Shown here piece by piece: positions 8,916 through 18,654 of a DNA stretch of 64,000 bases. The notes under the pieces are model-generated. The model made no database searches. It was not told the origin of the DNA and worked only from the letters and a program-made list of their open reading frames with translations. The stretch covers positions 61,961 through 125,960 of the forward strand of contig JANQRG010000043.1 in NCBI GenBank assembly GCA_028284665.1, written 5' to 3'. How positions within the stretch are numbered: the first letter of the stretch is position 1; each line of letters starts with the position of its first letter. This DNA is from Croceivirga sp. Lineage in GTDB: Bacteria; Bacteroidota; Bacteroidia; Flavobacteriales; Flavobacteriaceae. The translations under genes were made by a program, and so were the position numbers.

Positions 8916-11900
8916 CTAATCGGAAAATTTTGGGGGTACTATTATTGACAGCGAACACTAAATAGGTGTTGTCTTTACCTTTTACTTTAGCAATATGCCT
9001 AACCTTTCCCTCCACAAAAAGGCCGGATTCACTAAAAGGCAACCATTGAAATTCCTGGTCATTTTGCAGTAACACCCCGCCAAAACTTGCATCGGTTCGT
9101 GAAAATTGGGGTTTAGCTTGCAACACATTTCCCCCAAAAACCACATCATTATCACCATCTTCATCCACATCCAGAATGGCAAGTGCTGATATACTTGAAA
9201 ACTGGGCTTCTTGTGGTAAGGGTTTGACCTCAAAATTTCCTTTACCATCATTTAAGGCCAGTACGCTTTGTCCAAAGCTTGATCTTTTTACAACAGCTTC
9301 TGATAGCTGTTCCGGAGAAAAAAGAGTCTCAATTGATTTTTTGGAATATTCAGAGAACTTCAGGTTTTTTTTATTGAGCTCGGGCAGCTGTTTCGTAATC
9401 TCATGCTTTGTTGTAATGGGCTTGTCTTTACTATCTATAGTATGCGTTATGAGCTGCTCAACAGTTCCATTATTATCAAAATCATTTACATACAGTTTCA
9501 TAGGAGATTTTTCAGTTGCTGTGTAGGGCCTGTTTACCCCCACGTTGCCCAGGACCAGATCCATATCACCATCAGCATCGAGATCACCGGCCTGAACCGA
9601 TCTCCACCAACCGTCATGATCCGGGAAGAGGTTTCTTCTGCCCTGAAATATGCCGTTTTCAAAGTCCAAAACTATCGTTGCTCCCCAATCGATAGTTAAA
9701 ATGAGTTCTTTATCCTGGTCCTCATCTATATTGGCCCAGACACCATCCGTGACCATTCCAATTTTCTCCAGACCATTTGTTATGCGCGAGGAGGCATCTG
9801 TAAAACTCCCATTCCCATTGTTCACCAAAAAAAGATGTTTGGGATTTAGGCCATAGACACCGGGGATACTTCTTGCCCCGACAAATACATCCAGATCACC
9901 GTCCTGATCAAAATCATGAGGTGCTATTACAGAAACATTATCACCGGTTGATTTAATGATAATGGCTTTGTCAAAAACGCCTTTCCCATTGTTCAAATAC
10001 AGCCTGTTGCTATGCCATTGCTTGAAATTTAATTCATTACCTCCCGACCCAACAAAAAGGTCCAGATCGCCATCGTTGTCCGCATCAAACATACTGGCGG
10101 CGGTGTCCTCAAAATTGTGGTCATTTTCAAAAGCTATTTGTTCCGAAAAAACAAACTTCCCATTCTCATATTGTAGATAAAGGGTTCCAACACTTTTTCT
10201 TGCTCCGCCAATATAAATGTCGTCGTAACCGTTGTTATCTATATCACCAACGGCCAATGCCGGGCCTTCCCGGGACAACATTTCATATACCAGGCCCTCG
10301 TAATCAAAATCCACGAAATGATTCTCTGTATGTTTTTTGAGATTTACATCCATTTCAGAGAGTAGTCTTTTACGCGGTTTTTTTCGATCCGGTGGTTTAG
10401 GGGTGTACGCATTGTATTCGGAAAGCACTAAAGAGGTATCTGCCAAAATATTCCGAACACTGCTGATACCTCCGTTAGGCCAGGTAACCTGTATAGAGTC
10501 CACTGTGGTAAGACTTCCTAAACCCGCAGTAAAGCTATACTCCGTAGAGGATTGAAATCCCCTGGATGGGATCACCTCATGTACTATTGTTCCAAAGCTT
10601 TTCTCAAAAATCGCTATCCGGCTACCTATGGCGAAGGTGTTTGGCGCCTTCCCCTCCAGTTTAATTTTAAGGTAATGGTGCTTTTTTTGCTCAGTGGATA
10701 GGTTCTTATAAACGTGAAGCGGTTGGTTGACATTATTGATGACCAGATCCAGATCACCATCCAGATCAAGGTCGGCATAGGATGCACCATTGGAAAAAGT
10801 AGCTAGATCAAGTCCCCACTTTTTGGTAACATCGGAAAATGTCAGGTCACCATTATTTTGAAAAGCGTAATTTGGAATTGCATTGCTTGGCATTTTTTCA
10901 ATGATGGTTTCAATTTCTTCTTTTTTCCCGGTAAGTACCATCTCACGAATAACATCATTGGCAAAAAAATCGATGAAGTCCTGGTTTGTCAGGTCCTTAT
11001 AAATTCCATTGCACACATAAATATCCCGGAACCCATCATTATCCATATCGAATAGTAGCGCACCCCAGCTCCAATCGGTCCGGGCCACCCTGGAAAAATT
11101 TGCTATTTCCAGAAACTTTCCGCCACCGATATTGAATTGTAAGGTGTTTTGCATGGTCTGATTGTGGAACCCCAGTTCCTTTTTCCGTTCTTGCAGATCA
11201 TAGGTATCAAAATGCGTGGTGTTTTTCAAACGTTCATCTCCTTCCGGTAGCATATCGGTGACAAATACTTCGGGTCTACCATCGTTATTAATATCGGCAA
11301 TGTCTGCCCCCATTGAAAACATACTGATATGGGACATCCAGTCTTCAATTTCTTCAGAAAATGTGCCATCACAGTTGTTGATGTACAAATAATCCCGTTC
11401 AAAAAAGTCGTTTGAAATATAGATATCCAGATACCCATCCTGATTGATATCGGATACTGCCACTCCCAAACCAAAACCAATTAAGCTCCCGAAAATACCA
11501 GACTCCTCACTAACATCGGTGAATTTGCCACCATCATTCCGCATGAGCTTATCCCCACCTCCTTTGAACATCTCTGGAAAATCCCAATTTTCTGCTTTAA
11601 GGTCTCTTTTATTTGAAAAATTCAGAGTGTTGACGGGTATAAAGCTGTTGTTTAGCAAGTAGACATCCAGATCCCCATCTTTGTCATAATCGAAAAAAGC
11701 GGCATGTGTGGTAAAACCACCTGCTGCCAGATTATATTGCTCAGCTTGTTCGGTAAAAGTAAGATCGCCGTTATTGATGAAAAGCTCATTCCTTTGGTCA
11801 TCGCCCTGGACGTTTCCGGCATTGCAAACATAGATGTCTAAAAGGCCATCTGCGTTGATGTCGACCATTACAACACCCGTAGACCAGGCTTTAGTACCTT

Positions 11901-12240
11901 GCGTTTTAGAGGATTCAGAAATATCCTTAAACTCAAAATCCCCGGAATTTAGGTACAATTTGTTGCTTCTGAGATTGGAAGTCAGGTAGATATCTGGAAG
12001 ACCGTCATTGTTTATGTCACCAATAGCTACCCCTCCACCATTATAGAAATTGCGATAGTTGAAAATATTAAACTCCTTTTGGTTGTAAAGCCGGTTCTGG
12101 AAAGAAATGCCCGTACGCGAGCTGTCCAACAATTCAAATAGCACTTCCTCATGGTTCTTTTCAGTAACAGGGGCACATCCCGTTAGTTGTAATAGGGAAT
12201 AAATAAGGATGATCCCAAACCAAAAATGTCCTCTTTTCAT
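8905..12240 (-). CDS. FG-GAP/ASPIC-UnbV (CRTAC1-like) lipoprotein 1
   Basis: Paralogue of the next gene, 1111 residues. I chose the ATG at 12240 because it gives a proper lipoprotein signal peptide, MKRGHFWFGIILIYSLLQLT followed by GC. The frame stays open further up to 12366, but that extension would run through a terminator-like hairpin. Repeated blades read GDINNDGLPDIYLTS, VDINADGLLDIYVC, SDINQDGYLDIYIS and GDIDNNGYDDIYIGG. The ASPIC/UnbV domain is at about 520-600, with SRGFQSSTEYSFTAGLG and VTWPNGG. It lies 136 bases after SusD and is translationally coupled to the second FG-GAP protein. Likely an outer-membrane lipoprotein of the Sus-type complex; ligand unknown. Confidence 0.88.
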   Translation of the reverse strand: MKRGHFWFGIILIYSLLQLTGCAPVTEKNHEEVLFELLDSSRTGISFQNRLYNQKEFNIFNYRNFYNGGGVAIGDINNDGLPDIYLTSNLRSNKLYLNSGDFEFKDISESSKTQGTKAWSTGVVMVDINADGLLDIYVCNAGNVQGDDQRNELFINNGDLTFTEQAEQYNLAAGGFTTHAAFFDYDKDGDLDVYLLNNSFIPVNTLNFSNKRDLKAENWDFPEMFKGGGDKLMRNDGGKFTDVSEESGIFGSLIGFGLGVAVSDINQDGYLDIYISNDFFERDYLYINNCDGTFSEEIEDWMSHISMFSMGADIADINNDGRPEVFVTDMLPEGDERLKNTTHFDTYDLQERKKELGFHNQTMQNTLQFNIGGGKFLEIANFSRVARTDWSWGALLFDMDNDGFRDIYVCNGIYKDLTNQDFIDFFANDVIREMVLTGKKEEIETIIEKMPSNAIPNYAFQNNGDLTFSDVTKKWGLDLATFSNGASYADLDLDGDLDLVINNVNQPLHVYKNLSTEQKKHHYLKIKLEGKAPNTFAIGSRIAIFEKSFGTIVHEVIPSRGFQSSTEYSFTAGLGSLTTVDSIQVTWPNGGISSVRNILADTSLVLSEYNAYTPKPPDRKKPRKRLLSEMDVNLKKHTENHFVDFDYEGLVYEMLSREGPALAVGDIDNNGYDDIYIGGARKSVGTLYLQYENGKFVFSEQIAFENDHNFEDTAASMFDADNDGDLDLFVGSGGNELNFKQWHSNRLYLNNGKGVFDKAIIIKSTGDNVSVIAPHDFDQDGDLDVFVGARSIPGVYGLNPKHLFLVNNGNGSFTDASSRITNGLEKIGMVTDGVWANIDEDQDKELILTIDWGATIVLDFENGIFQGRRNLFPDHDGWWRSVQAGDLDADGDMDLVLGNVGVNRPYTATEKSPMKLYVNDFDNNGTVEQLITHTIDSKDKPITTKHEITKQLPELNKKNLKFSEYSKKSIETLFSPEQLSEAVVKRSSFGQSVLALNDGKGNFEVKPLPQEAQFSSISALAILDVDEDGDNDVVFGGNVLQAKPQFSRTDASFGGVLLQNDQEFQWLPFSESGLFVEGKVRHIAKVKGKDNTYLVFAVNNSTPKIFRLDEE

Positions 12241-12321
12241 GCTACCTAATACCATTAATCCAGTAGTAGTTTTTAGTAATGTACATATATTTAGTAATTC
12301 AATTGAGGATACAATTAGCCA

Positions 12322-12347
12322 AAAAAGACCCTCTAAAAATTGAGGGC
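12322..12347 (-). terminator. Weak hairpin plus T-run after susD (possible attenuator)
   Basis: On the minus strand CCCTC and GAGGG pair across an 8-base loop and are followed by a run of six T. The stem is only five GC-rich pairs plus one G-T. It lies between SusD and the first FG-GAP lipoprotein, where no clear new promoter is seen. It may partly stop transcription, giving more SusCD than downstream product. Confidence 0.45.
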
Positions 12348-12376
12348 CTTGGTGTATATTACGCAATCAAGATATA

Positions 12377-13891
12377 CTAATACCCCGGATTCTGAACCAA
12401 ATTCGGATTTGCATCAATTTGCGGTTGTGGAATAGGATAGACGGTTCTGAATTCCTGGGAAACGGTTTTAAAGGTCCAGGTTTCTGAAATAAATGTTCCG
12501 TTACGTATCATATCCGTTCTTCGTTTTGCATCGAACGCCAATTCACGACCCCTTTCATCATATACATCTTCCACAGTGGCAGTGGCAAGAGGCGCCAGAC
12601 CGGCCCGAACCCTTATTGGATTTATTGTAATTGCGGCTTCACCGGTACTTCCTAACCTGGCTTGCGCCTCGGCTTTTGCCAAAATGACCTCGTTCAAAGC
12701 AAATAGCACGTAATCTACGTCATACTCACTTCCAACAAGGTTTGCCCCTCGGTTGTCATACTTCAGTACTCTCACCCCCGCTTTTTCAAGCGCTTCACCT
12801 GAAAGGCGTTCGGCAGGAATATCCAATGTAAAATCTAGTTCAAAACCATCTCTCGTAAAGATCTGGGAGCCGTCGGGGTTGAATTGCGGACCTTCAACCA
12901 TCCATTTTTTTCTGGCATCGTTTTCTTCAAAAGTATTATAGAAATCGGCAATTGTACTGTAGCCATTCCAGCCACCACCCGGTAAATCATATTGAACATC
13001 CTGATTGTAGTGCAATGACCGATACGCGAAGTGCATACTGGAAGCAATACCTCTTTCCGGAGAATTCAATAATACCCAGATGTTTTCAGAGGACTCTCTG
13101 TTATTGGCACCGTGATTGTTGGGTAAAGCGTCTGTTACCAAAGTGAACTGGCCAGAGTTGATAATTTCATCGGCAACGGATATAACGTCTGCCCATCTTG
13201 GTGCACCAACATAGGTTTCCGCATTCAAGTACAGATTAAGTAATACCGCCCGCGCTGAATCTTTATCAACCCGACCTCTCTCACTACTTATTGCCGGAAG
13301 ATCGGAAATTGCGGAAAGAATTTCCGTCTCTACAAAAGAGAACAACTGTTCTGGAGTTGCATTTCCGGCTAAATTGTTTGGATCTATAAAAGCATCTGTT
13401 ACCAGAGGTGGAGTTCCGAAAAGGTCTAATAGCGCCCAATATGAAAATGCCCTTAAGGTCTTAGCTTCGGCCAAACCTGCCCTTTGTACAGCATTCAGTT
13501 CGCCCTGAGCTTCAATTGTAGCTATTATGGAATTTGCCCTGGCCACAATTTGATACAAGGTATTCCATGCGCCATCTATGGCAGGATTGTCCGTTGACCA
13601 TGTATGACCAGAAAGCTCCAAATGCACGCCGCCGTTATCCCAGTCCCCCCCTCTTATCGGAATAAATACAGCATCTGCTGATAACTCCTGTAACAACCAA
13701 TAGTTAAAGTGATCTGGAAGGAGCACAAATGCCTGATAGACACTTGCAATACCCAATTCTATTTCTCGGTCATCGGAGAAGAACGTTGATCCTTCGGTTT
13801 GATCAAACAGTTCTTCATCCAAGTCCGTACACCCCGCAAAGACAAATACGGTGGCGAACAACACGTTTTTAAGTTTTTCGAGCTTTTTCAT
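12377..13891 (-). CDS. SusD/RagB-family outer-membrane glycan-binding lipoprotein
   Basis: SusD-like protein of 504 residues. The signal peptide ends in VFVFAGCTDLDEE, so the lipid-anchored Cys is near residue 21. The N-terminal SusD-like region has GIASVYQAF and YQIVARANSIIATIE, with TPR-like helices. The C-terminal RagB/SusD domain has VLFALNEVILAKAEAQARLG, DERGRELAFDAKRRTDMIR and the usual ending YPIPQPQIDANPNLVQNPGY. It starts nine bases after SusC. It would cap the SusC barrel and bind the oligosaccharide before import. The polymer cannot be read from sequence, and no glycan-degrading secreted enzyme is encoded beside it in the window. Confidence 0.95.
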   Translation of the reverse strand: MKKLEKLKNVLFATVFVFAGCTDLDEELFDQTEGSTFFSDDREIELGIASVYQAFVLLPDHFNYWLLQELSADAVFIPIRGGDWDNGGVHLELSGHTWSTDNPAIDGAWNTLYQIVARANSIIATIEAQGELNAVQRAGLAEAKTLRAFSYWALLDLFGTPPLVTDAFIDPNNLAGNATPEQLFSFVETEILSAISDLPAISSERGRVDKDSARAVLLNLYLNAETYVGAPRWADVISVADEIINSGQFTLVTDALPNNHGANNRESSENIWVLLNSPERGIASSMHFAYRSLHYNQDVQYDLPGGGWNGYSTIADFYNTFEENDARKKWMVEGPQFNPDGSQIFTRDGFELDFTLDIPAERLSGEALEKAGVRVLKYDNRGANLVGSEYDVDYVLFALNEVILAKAEAQARLGSTGEAAITINPIRVRAGLAPLATATVEDVYDERGRELAFDAKRRTDMIRNGTFISETWTFKTVSQEFRTVYPIPQPQIDANPNLVQNPGY

Positions 13892-13900
13892 TTCTATTTT

Positions 13901-16876
13901 TTAAAAATTAATATTAACCCCAATGGAATATGTTGTGGGTCTGGGAAAAGTCAAGTAATCAATTCCCTGGGTTTGAATACTTTGACTGGATGCTATGGCA
14001 CTTACTTCGGGATCTTGCCCGCTGTAATCCGTGATCACAAATACATTTTGACCGGATAAGGTGAATCTAACACTATCGGTGAAACCAAGAATACCATCCG
14101 GAAGTGTATAACCAATGGTGAAGTTATCCAACCTAAAGAAAGAACCGTCCTCTAAGAACCGGGTTGAGAACCTTCTTGAAGCAGCAGTTGTACTTTCCCC
14201 TTCTTCTATAAAACCTCTAATTACGTTTCTGGAGCCTATTCGAGTAGGTAAACCAAAGGTTTGTGCTGTGTTGTTGTAGATATCAATTCCGGAAACCCCT
14301 CTGAAGAAAAGGTTGAGATCCCAATTCTTATAACGCAAATTGGAATTAATGGAATACGTAAAATCGGGTTGTGCATCGCCAATAAATCTCCGATCGTCGG
14401 CATTAATTACGCCATCTCCATTTAAGTCTTCATACGTCTCAATTCCATCAACCAGGCCATCAAATACAGCGCCGAAAAATGCATTTACAGGCTGTCCCAC
14501 TTGAATTCTAAAAATGTTATCCACACCGGCACCTTCGCCCGAGGTAACACCGTAAGCGATCTCACTCCTGGAAAAGTCTGAACTATCCAAACTGGTCACT
14601 TCATTCTTAAGGGTGGCAAAAATGAAGCCTACATCCCAGGTGAAATCTCGCTTGTCGAATGCCCTGTAATTGATGCTGCCTTCAAAGCCTGAATTTCTAA
14701 CGGATCCAACATTTGCTAAGGTTACATTGGGATCTGCAGGAGCAGGTAATGGTATCTGTAATAGCAGATCGTCAGTGTCCGAAATGTAATACTCAAAAGT
14801 ACCGGAAAGTCGGTTATCTAAAAATCCCCAATCTATACCAATATTAGTGGTTGTTGTGGTTTCCCATTTTAAGTCCGGATTGGCAAAGTTGTTAAAGAAA
14901 AAAGCTTGTGAAACATTGTCTCCAAAATTGACCTGGCCAACACTTGCTAAAGTTGCCAGGGATTGGTAGGGTTCAATGGCCTGGTTGCCAATGCTACCGT
15001 ATGAGGCACGCAGTTTAAGGTCGCTGAAGGTGCTTTGATTGTCCATAAACTTCTCGTTAATGATCCTCCAGGCAGCGGATACCCCCGGGAAATAGGCCCA
15101 TTTATTATCTTCACCGAATCTTGTAGACCCATCAGCCCTAAATACCGCACTTAAAATATATCTGCTATCATGATTATACTGGGCCCTCCCGTAAAAGGAA
15201 ACCAACTTAGAGCGATCTCTGAAAGCAGTAGGGTTGATGGCATCCGAATCGGAGGCAAAGCTGTTAAAGCCAAAGCTATCCAGGGTTAGATCCTGAGCAG
15301 AGGCTCCAAATCCTTCACTATCAAACTGTTGAAAGGAGTATCCTCCAACTACCTGTAAATTGTTTCTACTTTCAAGGCCGAAGTATTTGTCGTAGGTCAG
15401 ATAGGATTCGATTAGCTTACTTTGTCTGGTGTTGGTGATCCTTGAGGCAAAACCTTCAGGTCTGAATTGAGAATCTCTGGCCAAAAAGTTACGGCGTTCA
15501 CCGGTATTGTGATCCACCCCAATGTTGACAGTGCCTGTTAGGTTGGGAAACAGTTTTAGATTGGCGCTTATGTTCCCCAGAATCCTTGTTTCCACCGATT
15601 TGTCGGAAACATCTTCGTAGAGTTTAACAGGATTGGCAAAGGTTCCATTGTTAGAAAAAGTTCCGTCCTCATTTCTTACCGGTTGGGTAGGGCTATAATT
15701 AAATAGTCCACTTAATACACCTCCGAGGAAACCTCCAAGTTGTTCGTTAGGAGCAAAAGACCTGTTTATCCTGGATGCTGTGATATTGGAGGACAATTCT
15801 AACCTACCATCAAAAAGGGATTGGTTTACGTTATATCGCCCGGTAATTCTTTCCAGGCCTGAATTCTGGAGAACCCCCTCATTATTGGCATAACTTAAAG
15901 AGGCTCTATATGCATTGCCTTCACCACCACCACTCATAGCCAGGTTGAGGTTCTGGGCAATAGCAGTTTGATATACTTCATCCTGCCAATCTGTGTCGGC
16001 GCCCGAGTCCGTAATGGCGGCTTCTACATCAAGGTTTCTGATTTCTTCAGCGGTATAAATATCGTATCGGTTACGAACCCATCCCACCGAAGTATTATAG
16101 TCAAGTGATAGTTTAGCTGCCCCTGATTGGCCACGCTTTGTAGTTATCAGGATTACACCGTTGGCGCCCCTTGATCCGTAGATTGCGGCGGCAGCGGCGT
16201 CCTTTAGGACATTTATGGAAGCAATATCATTTGGATTTAAAAAGGCCAGGGGGTTTCCAGTGGATTGGTTTGTTCCTGCGGCCCCTGTCCCCGGGAGAGG
16301 AACAGCAGAGGTGTTGTCTATTGGTACACCATCAATGATGTAAAGCGGATCATTGCTGGCAGTTATGGATTTTCCTCCACGTACTCTTACGGTCAGTCCA
16401 GCTCCCGGCTCACCATTGGTTTGAGTAACTACTACCCCGGGGGCTTTACCCTGTATCAGTTCTTCCGGACTGGAAATAACACCACGATTGAAATCCTCCG
16501 AAGAAACGGAAACCACAGAAGTGGTTTGATCTTGTTTTTTAATGGTCCCGTAACCAACAACAAAAACCTCGTCGAGAGCCTGAGCATCTTGCTCAAGTGT
16601 TATGTCAATTACAGACCGGTTATCTACAGCTACTTCCAGTGTTTGATATCCAATATAACTGAATATCAAAATGGCTTCGCTGTTAACGTTGTTCAGGACA
16701 TAGTTCCCATCAAAGTCGGTTTGGGTCCCGTTTGTGGTTCCCTTAACCACTACGTTGGCTCCGGGTAAAGGGCCGGTTGCATCAGACACCTTTCCGGTGA
16801 TATCCTGGGATTGTACCAAATGTGATAGCAGCAATACCCCAACTAAGAATATCCCTTTTTGCAAAATAATTCTCAT
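13901..16876 (-). CDS. SusC/RagA-family TonB-dependent receptor
   Basis: Outer-membrane TonB-dependent transporter of 991 residues. Order: signal peptide to about residue 23 (HLVQSQ), CarboxypepD_reg-like domain about 24-100 (ITGKVSDATGPLPGANVVVK), a TonB-box-like segment DEVFVVGYGTIKKQD, the plug domain (DPLYIIDGVPI and INVLKDAAAAAIYGSRGANG) and a 22-strand barrel to the C-terminus. It heads the operon SusC-SusD-FG-GAP1-FG-GAP2-GyrI-like. Its promoter region has a tandem copy of the palindrome shared with the MFS and ilvD-like operons. No N-terminal STN anti-sigma module is present, so it is controlled by the cytosolic regulators rather than by an ECF sigma/anti-sigma pair. Confidence 0.95.
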   Translation of the reverse strand: MRIILQKGIFLVGVLLLSHLVQSQDITGKVSDATGPLPGANVVVKGTTNGTQTDFDGNYVLNNVNSEAILIFSYIGYQTLEVAVDNRSVIDITLEQDAQALDEVFVVGYGTIKKQDQTTSVVSVSSEDFNRGVISSPEELIQGKAPGVVVTQTNGEPGAGLTVRVRGGKSITASNDPLYIIDGVPIDNTSAVPLPGTGAAGTNQSTGNPLAFLNPNDIASINVLKDAAAAAIYGSRGANGVILITTKRGQSGAAKLSLDYNTSVGWVRNRYDIYTAEEIRNLDVEAAITDSGADTDWQDEVYQTAIAQNLNLAMSGGGEGNAYRASLSYANNEGVLQNSGLERITGRYNVNQSLFDGRLELSSNITASRINRSFAPNEQLGGFLGGVLSGLFNYSPTQPVRNEDGTFSNNGTFANPVKLYEDVSDKSVETRILGNISANLKLFPNLTGTVNIGVDHNTGERRNFLARDSQFRPEGFASRITNTRQSKLIESYLTYDKYFGLESRNNLQVVGGYSFQQFDSEGFGASAQDLTLDSFGFNSFASDSDAINPTAFRDRSKLVSFYGRAQYNHDSRYILSAVFRADGSTRFGEDNKWAYFPGVSAAWRIINEKFMDNQSTFSDLKLRASYGSIGNQAIEPYQSLATLASVGQVNFGDNVSQAFFFNNFANPDLKWETTTTTNIGIDWGFLDNRLSGTFEYYISDTDDLLLQIPLPAPADPNVTLANVGSVRNSGFEGSINYRAFDKRDFTWDVGFIFATLKNEVTSLDSSDFSRSEIAYGVTSGEGAGVDNIFRIQVGQPVNAFFGAVFDGLVDGIETYEDLNGDGVINADDRRFIGDAQPDFTYSINSNLRYKNWDLNLFFRGVSGIDIYNNTAQTFGLPTRIGSRNVIRGFIEEGESTTAASRRFSTRFLEDGSFFRLDNFTIGYTLPDGILGFTDSVRFTLSGQNVFVITDYSGQDPEVSAIASSQSIQTQGIDYLTFPRPTTYSIGVNINF

Positions 16877-16990
16877 AAATGCTCTCTTTTAATTATTGTT
16901 TTGTTTCGTCTAGTACCCCCACGATTTTAAGACGCTGTAGTCCAAAAAAGGGTCGTTAAGGATTTTAGTTATTCGTCTTATCTGATTTTA

Positions 16991-17031
16991 TGTTATCGCT
17001 AACTGTTATCGATAACATTAAGCAAATGTTA
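16991..17031 (-). promoter_or_regulatory. susC promoter with tandem LacI-type operators
   Basis: A perfect 14-bp palindrome TGTTATCGATAACA lies at 17004-17017. A copy with two mismatches, TGTTATCGCTAACT, abuts it at 16991-17004 and shares one base. On the minus strand, TAACATTTG (complement of 17023-17031) resembles a -7 box with one extra base, and a TTTG about 18 bases further upstream could be the -33 element. The predicted transcription start would fall inside the operator, consistent with repression. The operator is certain as a sequence; the promoter is tentative. Confidence 0.65.
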
Positions 17032-17170
17032 AGATTTATATTCTAAAAACAAAATATTTCTTCAATTTTTAACAATTATACCCTTAGCGGTCAGGTAAAT
17101 ACGATAGCTTGTAGGAAATGACTTTCTTTTCGAAAAAGTGCGGGACGTTAAATTGAAGTTACATAATCCC

Positions 17171-17619
17171 CTAAGGATAATAGCGAGTAAAAGCCGCCAT
17201 AGCAACATAGCTTGCTAAACCCAGGGCATTGAATTTTTGAGTAATTTCTTTGTTATGGTCTTCAGCTCTTCCCCAAAGGTCCCTTGAATCCGCTTCTTGA
17301 TACATAGCATTGTCTTTTTGAGACTGATGAAAGAATATGAATTTTCTTTTTCTTAAAACCTGGTCCGGACTCATATGTGCCGCCATGTTTATCCCATGAA
17401 TTTCCCATGCGTAACAATTCATCATAAATGATTTATCCTCAAGCTCTTCTAAGTTGTTCACCAGGGGAGTAAGGCAAAGTGGGGCCCCAAATCGCCTGCT
17501 GCGCAGATATGATGAGGCTGGATCTCTTCAATAATAGCATTCATGATTACGGTGTCGGCCTTTTTCAGTTTTCCAGAACGCGCTGTGATTTTAAAAATCA
17601 AACAACCATAGTCTGTGCT
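17171..17619 (-). pseudogene. nagB: Decayed C-terminal remnant of glucosamine-6-phosphate deaminase (NagB with PIG-L domain)
   Basis: Two frames together resemble the C-terminal PIG-L-like domain of the long Bacteroidota NagB proteins. The upstream piece (17458-17619) reads RSGKLKKADTVIMNAIIEE then QPHHICAAGDLGPH before a TGA at 17458-17460. After a frame change, the 96-codon piece from GTG 17461 down to 17171 contains MSPDQVLRKRKFIFFHQSQK, RDLWGRAEDHN and LGLASYVAMAAF, close to the family pattern LSPDQLLRKRK...HQSQKD...REFWQRAE...LGL. The catalytic N-terminal deaminase domain is missing, and sequence after AAGDL appears deleted. It cannot encode a functional deaminase. It lies between the susC promoter and the AraC gene. 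Confidence 0.75.
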
Positions 17620-17680
17620 TTAAGAATAAGGTCTTTAAACACCGGGTAATACCATTGAAAACAACCAAAAGGATTGGGGA

Positions 17681-18547
17681 CTATCGGGTCAATTTAATGT
17701 ATTCCGTAGGGGTCCGTCCTATAACTTCCTTAAATCTTATATTGAAATTCGAAAGATTATTAAATCCGGATTCAAAACAGATCTTAGCGATAGTGTCCTG
17801 GGTGTTGGCCTGCAACAGTTTACACGCGTATCCAATTCGTATTTCATTCAAATAGGCAGAGAAGGTCATGCTGGTACTATTTTTAAAGTACCTGCAAAAA
17901 GCCGCTTTGTTCATAGATACCTCATCGGCAATATCTTTTAGTGAGATTGCCGTTTGAAAGTTGTTCATGACATAATCCTTTACCTTTTTAAGTTTTACAT
18001 CCTTTTCATAAACAGAATTGGAATACCCGGGACTTGTAATAAAGGTATACGCTTTCTCATTGGTCAAAAGTCTTAGAATATTCAAGAGCTGCAAGAACCT
18101 ATTTAAACCGGGGGGAGTCTTTAAGATCTGTTTCAAAAGATGGGGCATTTCCCGGTTAACTTTGCCCTTAAACCGGATCCCCCTGTCCGCTGCGCTTAAA
18201 AGTTCGCCAATTGGTCTAAGCTCTATGGTATCCTGCAGGGCATTCGCCAGAAAATCCTTCTCAAAATGGATTATAATGGCTTCTGCTTCCAGGTCCTTAC
18301 TCTTAAAATATTCCGGATCATTTTGCCATTTATGGGGTAATTCATCTCCGAGAAGTACGAAGTCTCCCGAGTAAAAGGGTTCTATGCTATCTCCCACAAA
18401 ACGCATTCCCTTTCCTTTAAGAATATAGACGAGTTCCATCTCCTGGTGGTGGTGCCAAAGTTTAAGAAAATGGCGTTGCCTGGCATGTCTGACTGAAAAG
18501 GATTGACTATGAACCTGGTTGTTCCTTTTTATAAAATGAGAAACCAT
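17681..18547 (-). CDS. AraC-family transcriptional regulator
   Basis: Regulator of 288 residues. An N-terminal cupin sensor domain (about 10-150, with LWHHHQEMELVYILKGKGMR and GDFVLLGDELPHKW) precedes a C-terminal double helix-turn-helix of the AraC/XylS type (about 188-288, with ISLKDIADEVSMNKAAFCRY and AKICFESGFNNLSNFNIRF, then GRTPTEY). It is transcribed away from the ilvD-like operon, with 119 bases between the start codons. It probably activates one or both flanking operons in response to a sugar or sugar acid. It is the only specific regulator encoded in this locus, though the shared palindrome looks more like a LacI site than an AraC site. Confidence 0.9.
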   Translation of the reverse strand: MVSHFIKRNNQVHSQSFSVRHARQRHFLKLWHHHQEMELVYILKGKGMRFVGDSIEPFYSGDFVLLGDELPHKWQNDPEYFKSKDLEAEAIIIHFEKDFLANALQDTIELRPIGELLSAADRGIRFKGKVNREMPHLLKQILKTPPGLNRFLQLLNILRLLTNEKAYTFITSPGYSNSVYEKDVKLKKVKDYVMNNFQTAISLKDIADEVSMNKAAFCRYFKNSTSMTFSAYLNEIRIGYACKLLQANTQDTIAKICFESGFNNLSNFNIRFKEVIGRTPTEYIKLTR

Positions 18548-18654
18548 ATGTAATCATTCAACAATTTGCATAGCGCCTTCAAATATAGAGGTAATGTGCA
18601 AATATATCATCAGTGTTGGCAAATAGCACAAGAGTCTATGAAACGACTCGATGT

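Noticed and set aside
12241..12366. N-terminal extension of FG-GAP lipoprotein 1 to 12366
   Set aside because: The frame is open, but the extension would hide the lipoprotein signal peptide and cover a hairpin with a T-run; ATG 12240 is the natural start.
16265..16768. Open frame of 167 codons on the plus strand inside susC
   Set aside because: Antisense to the plug and N-terminal domains of a well-supported SusC gene; no domain and no promoter.
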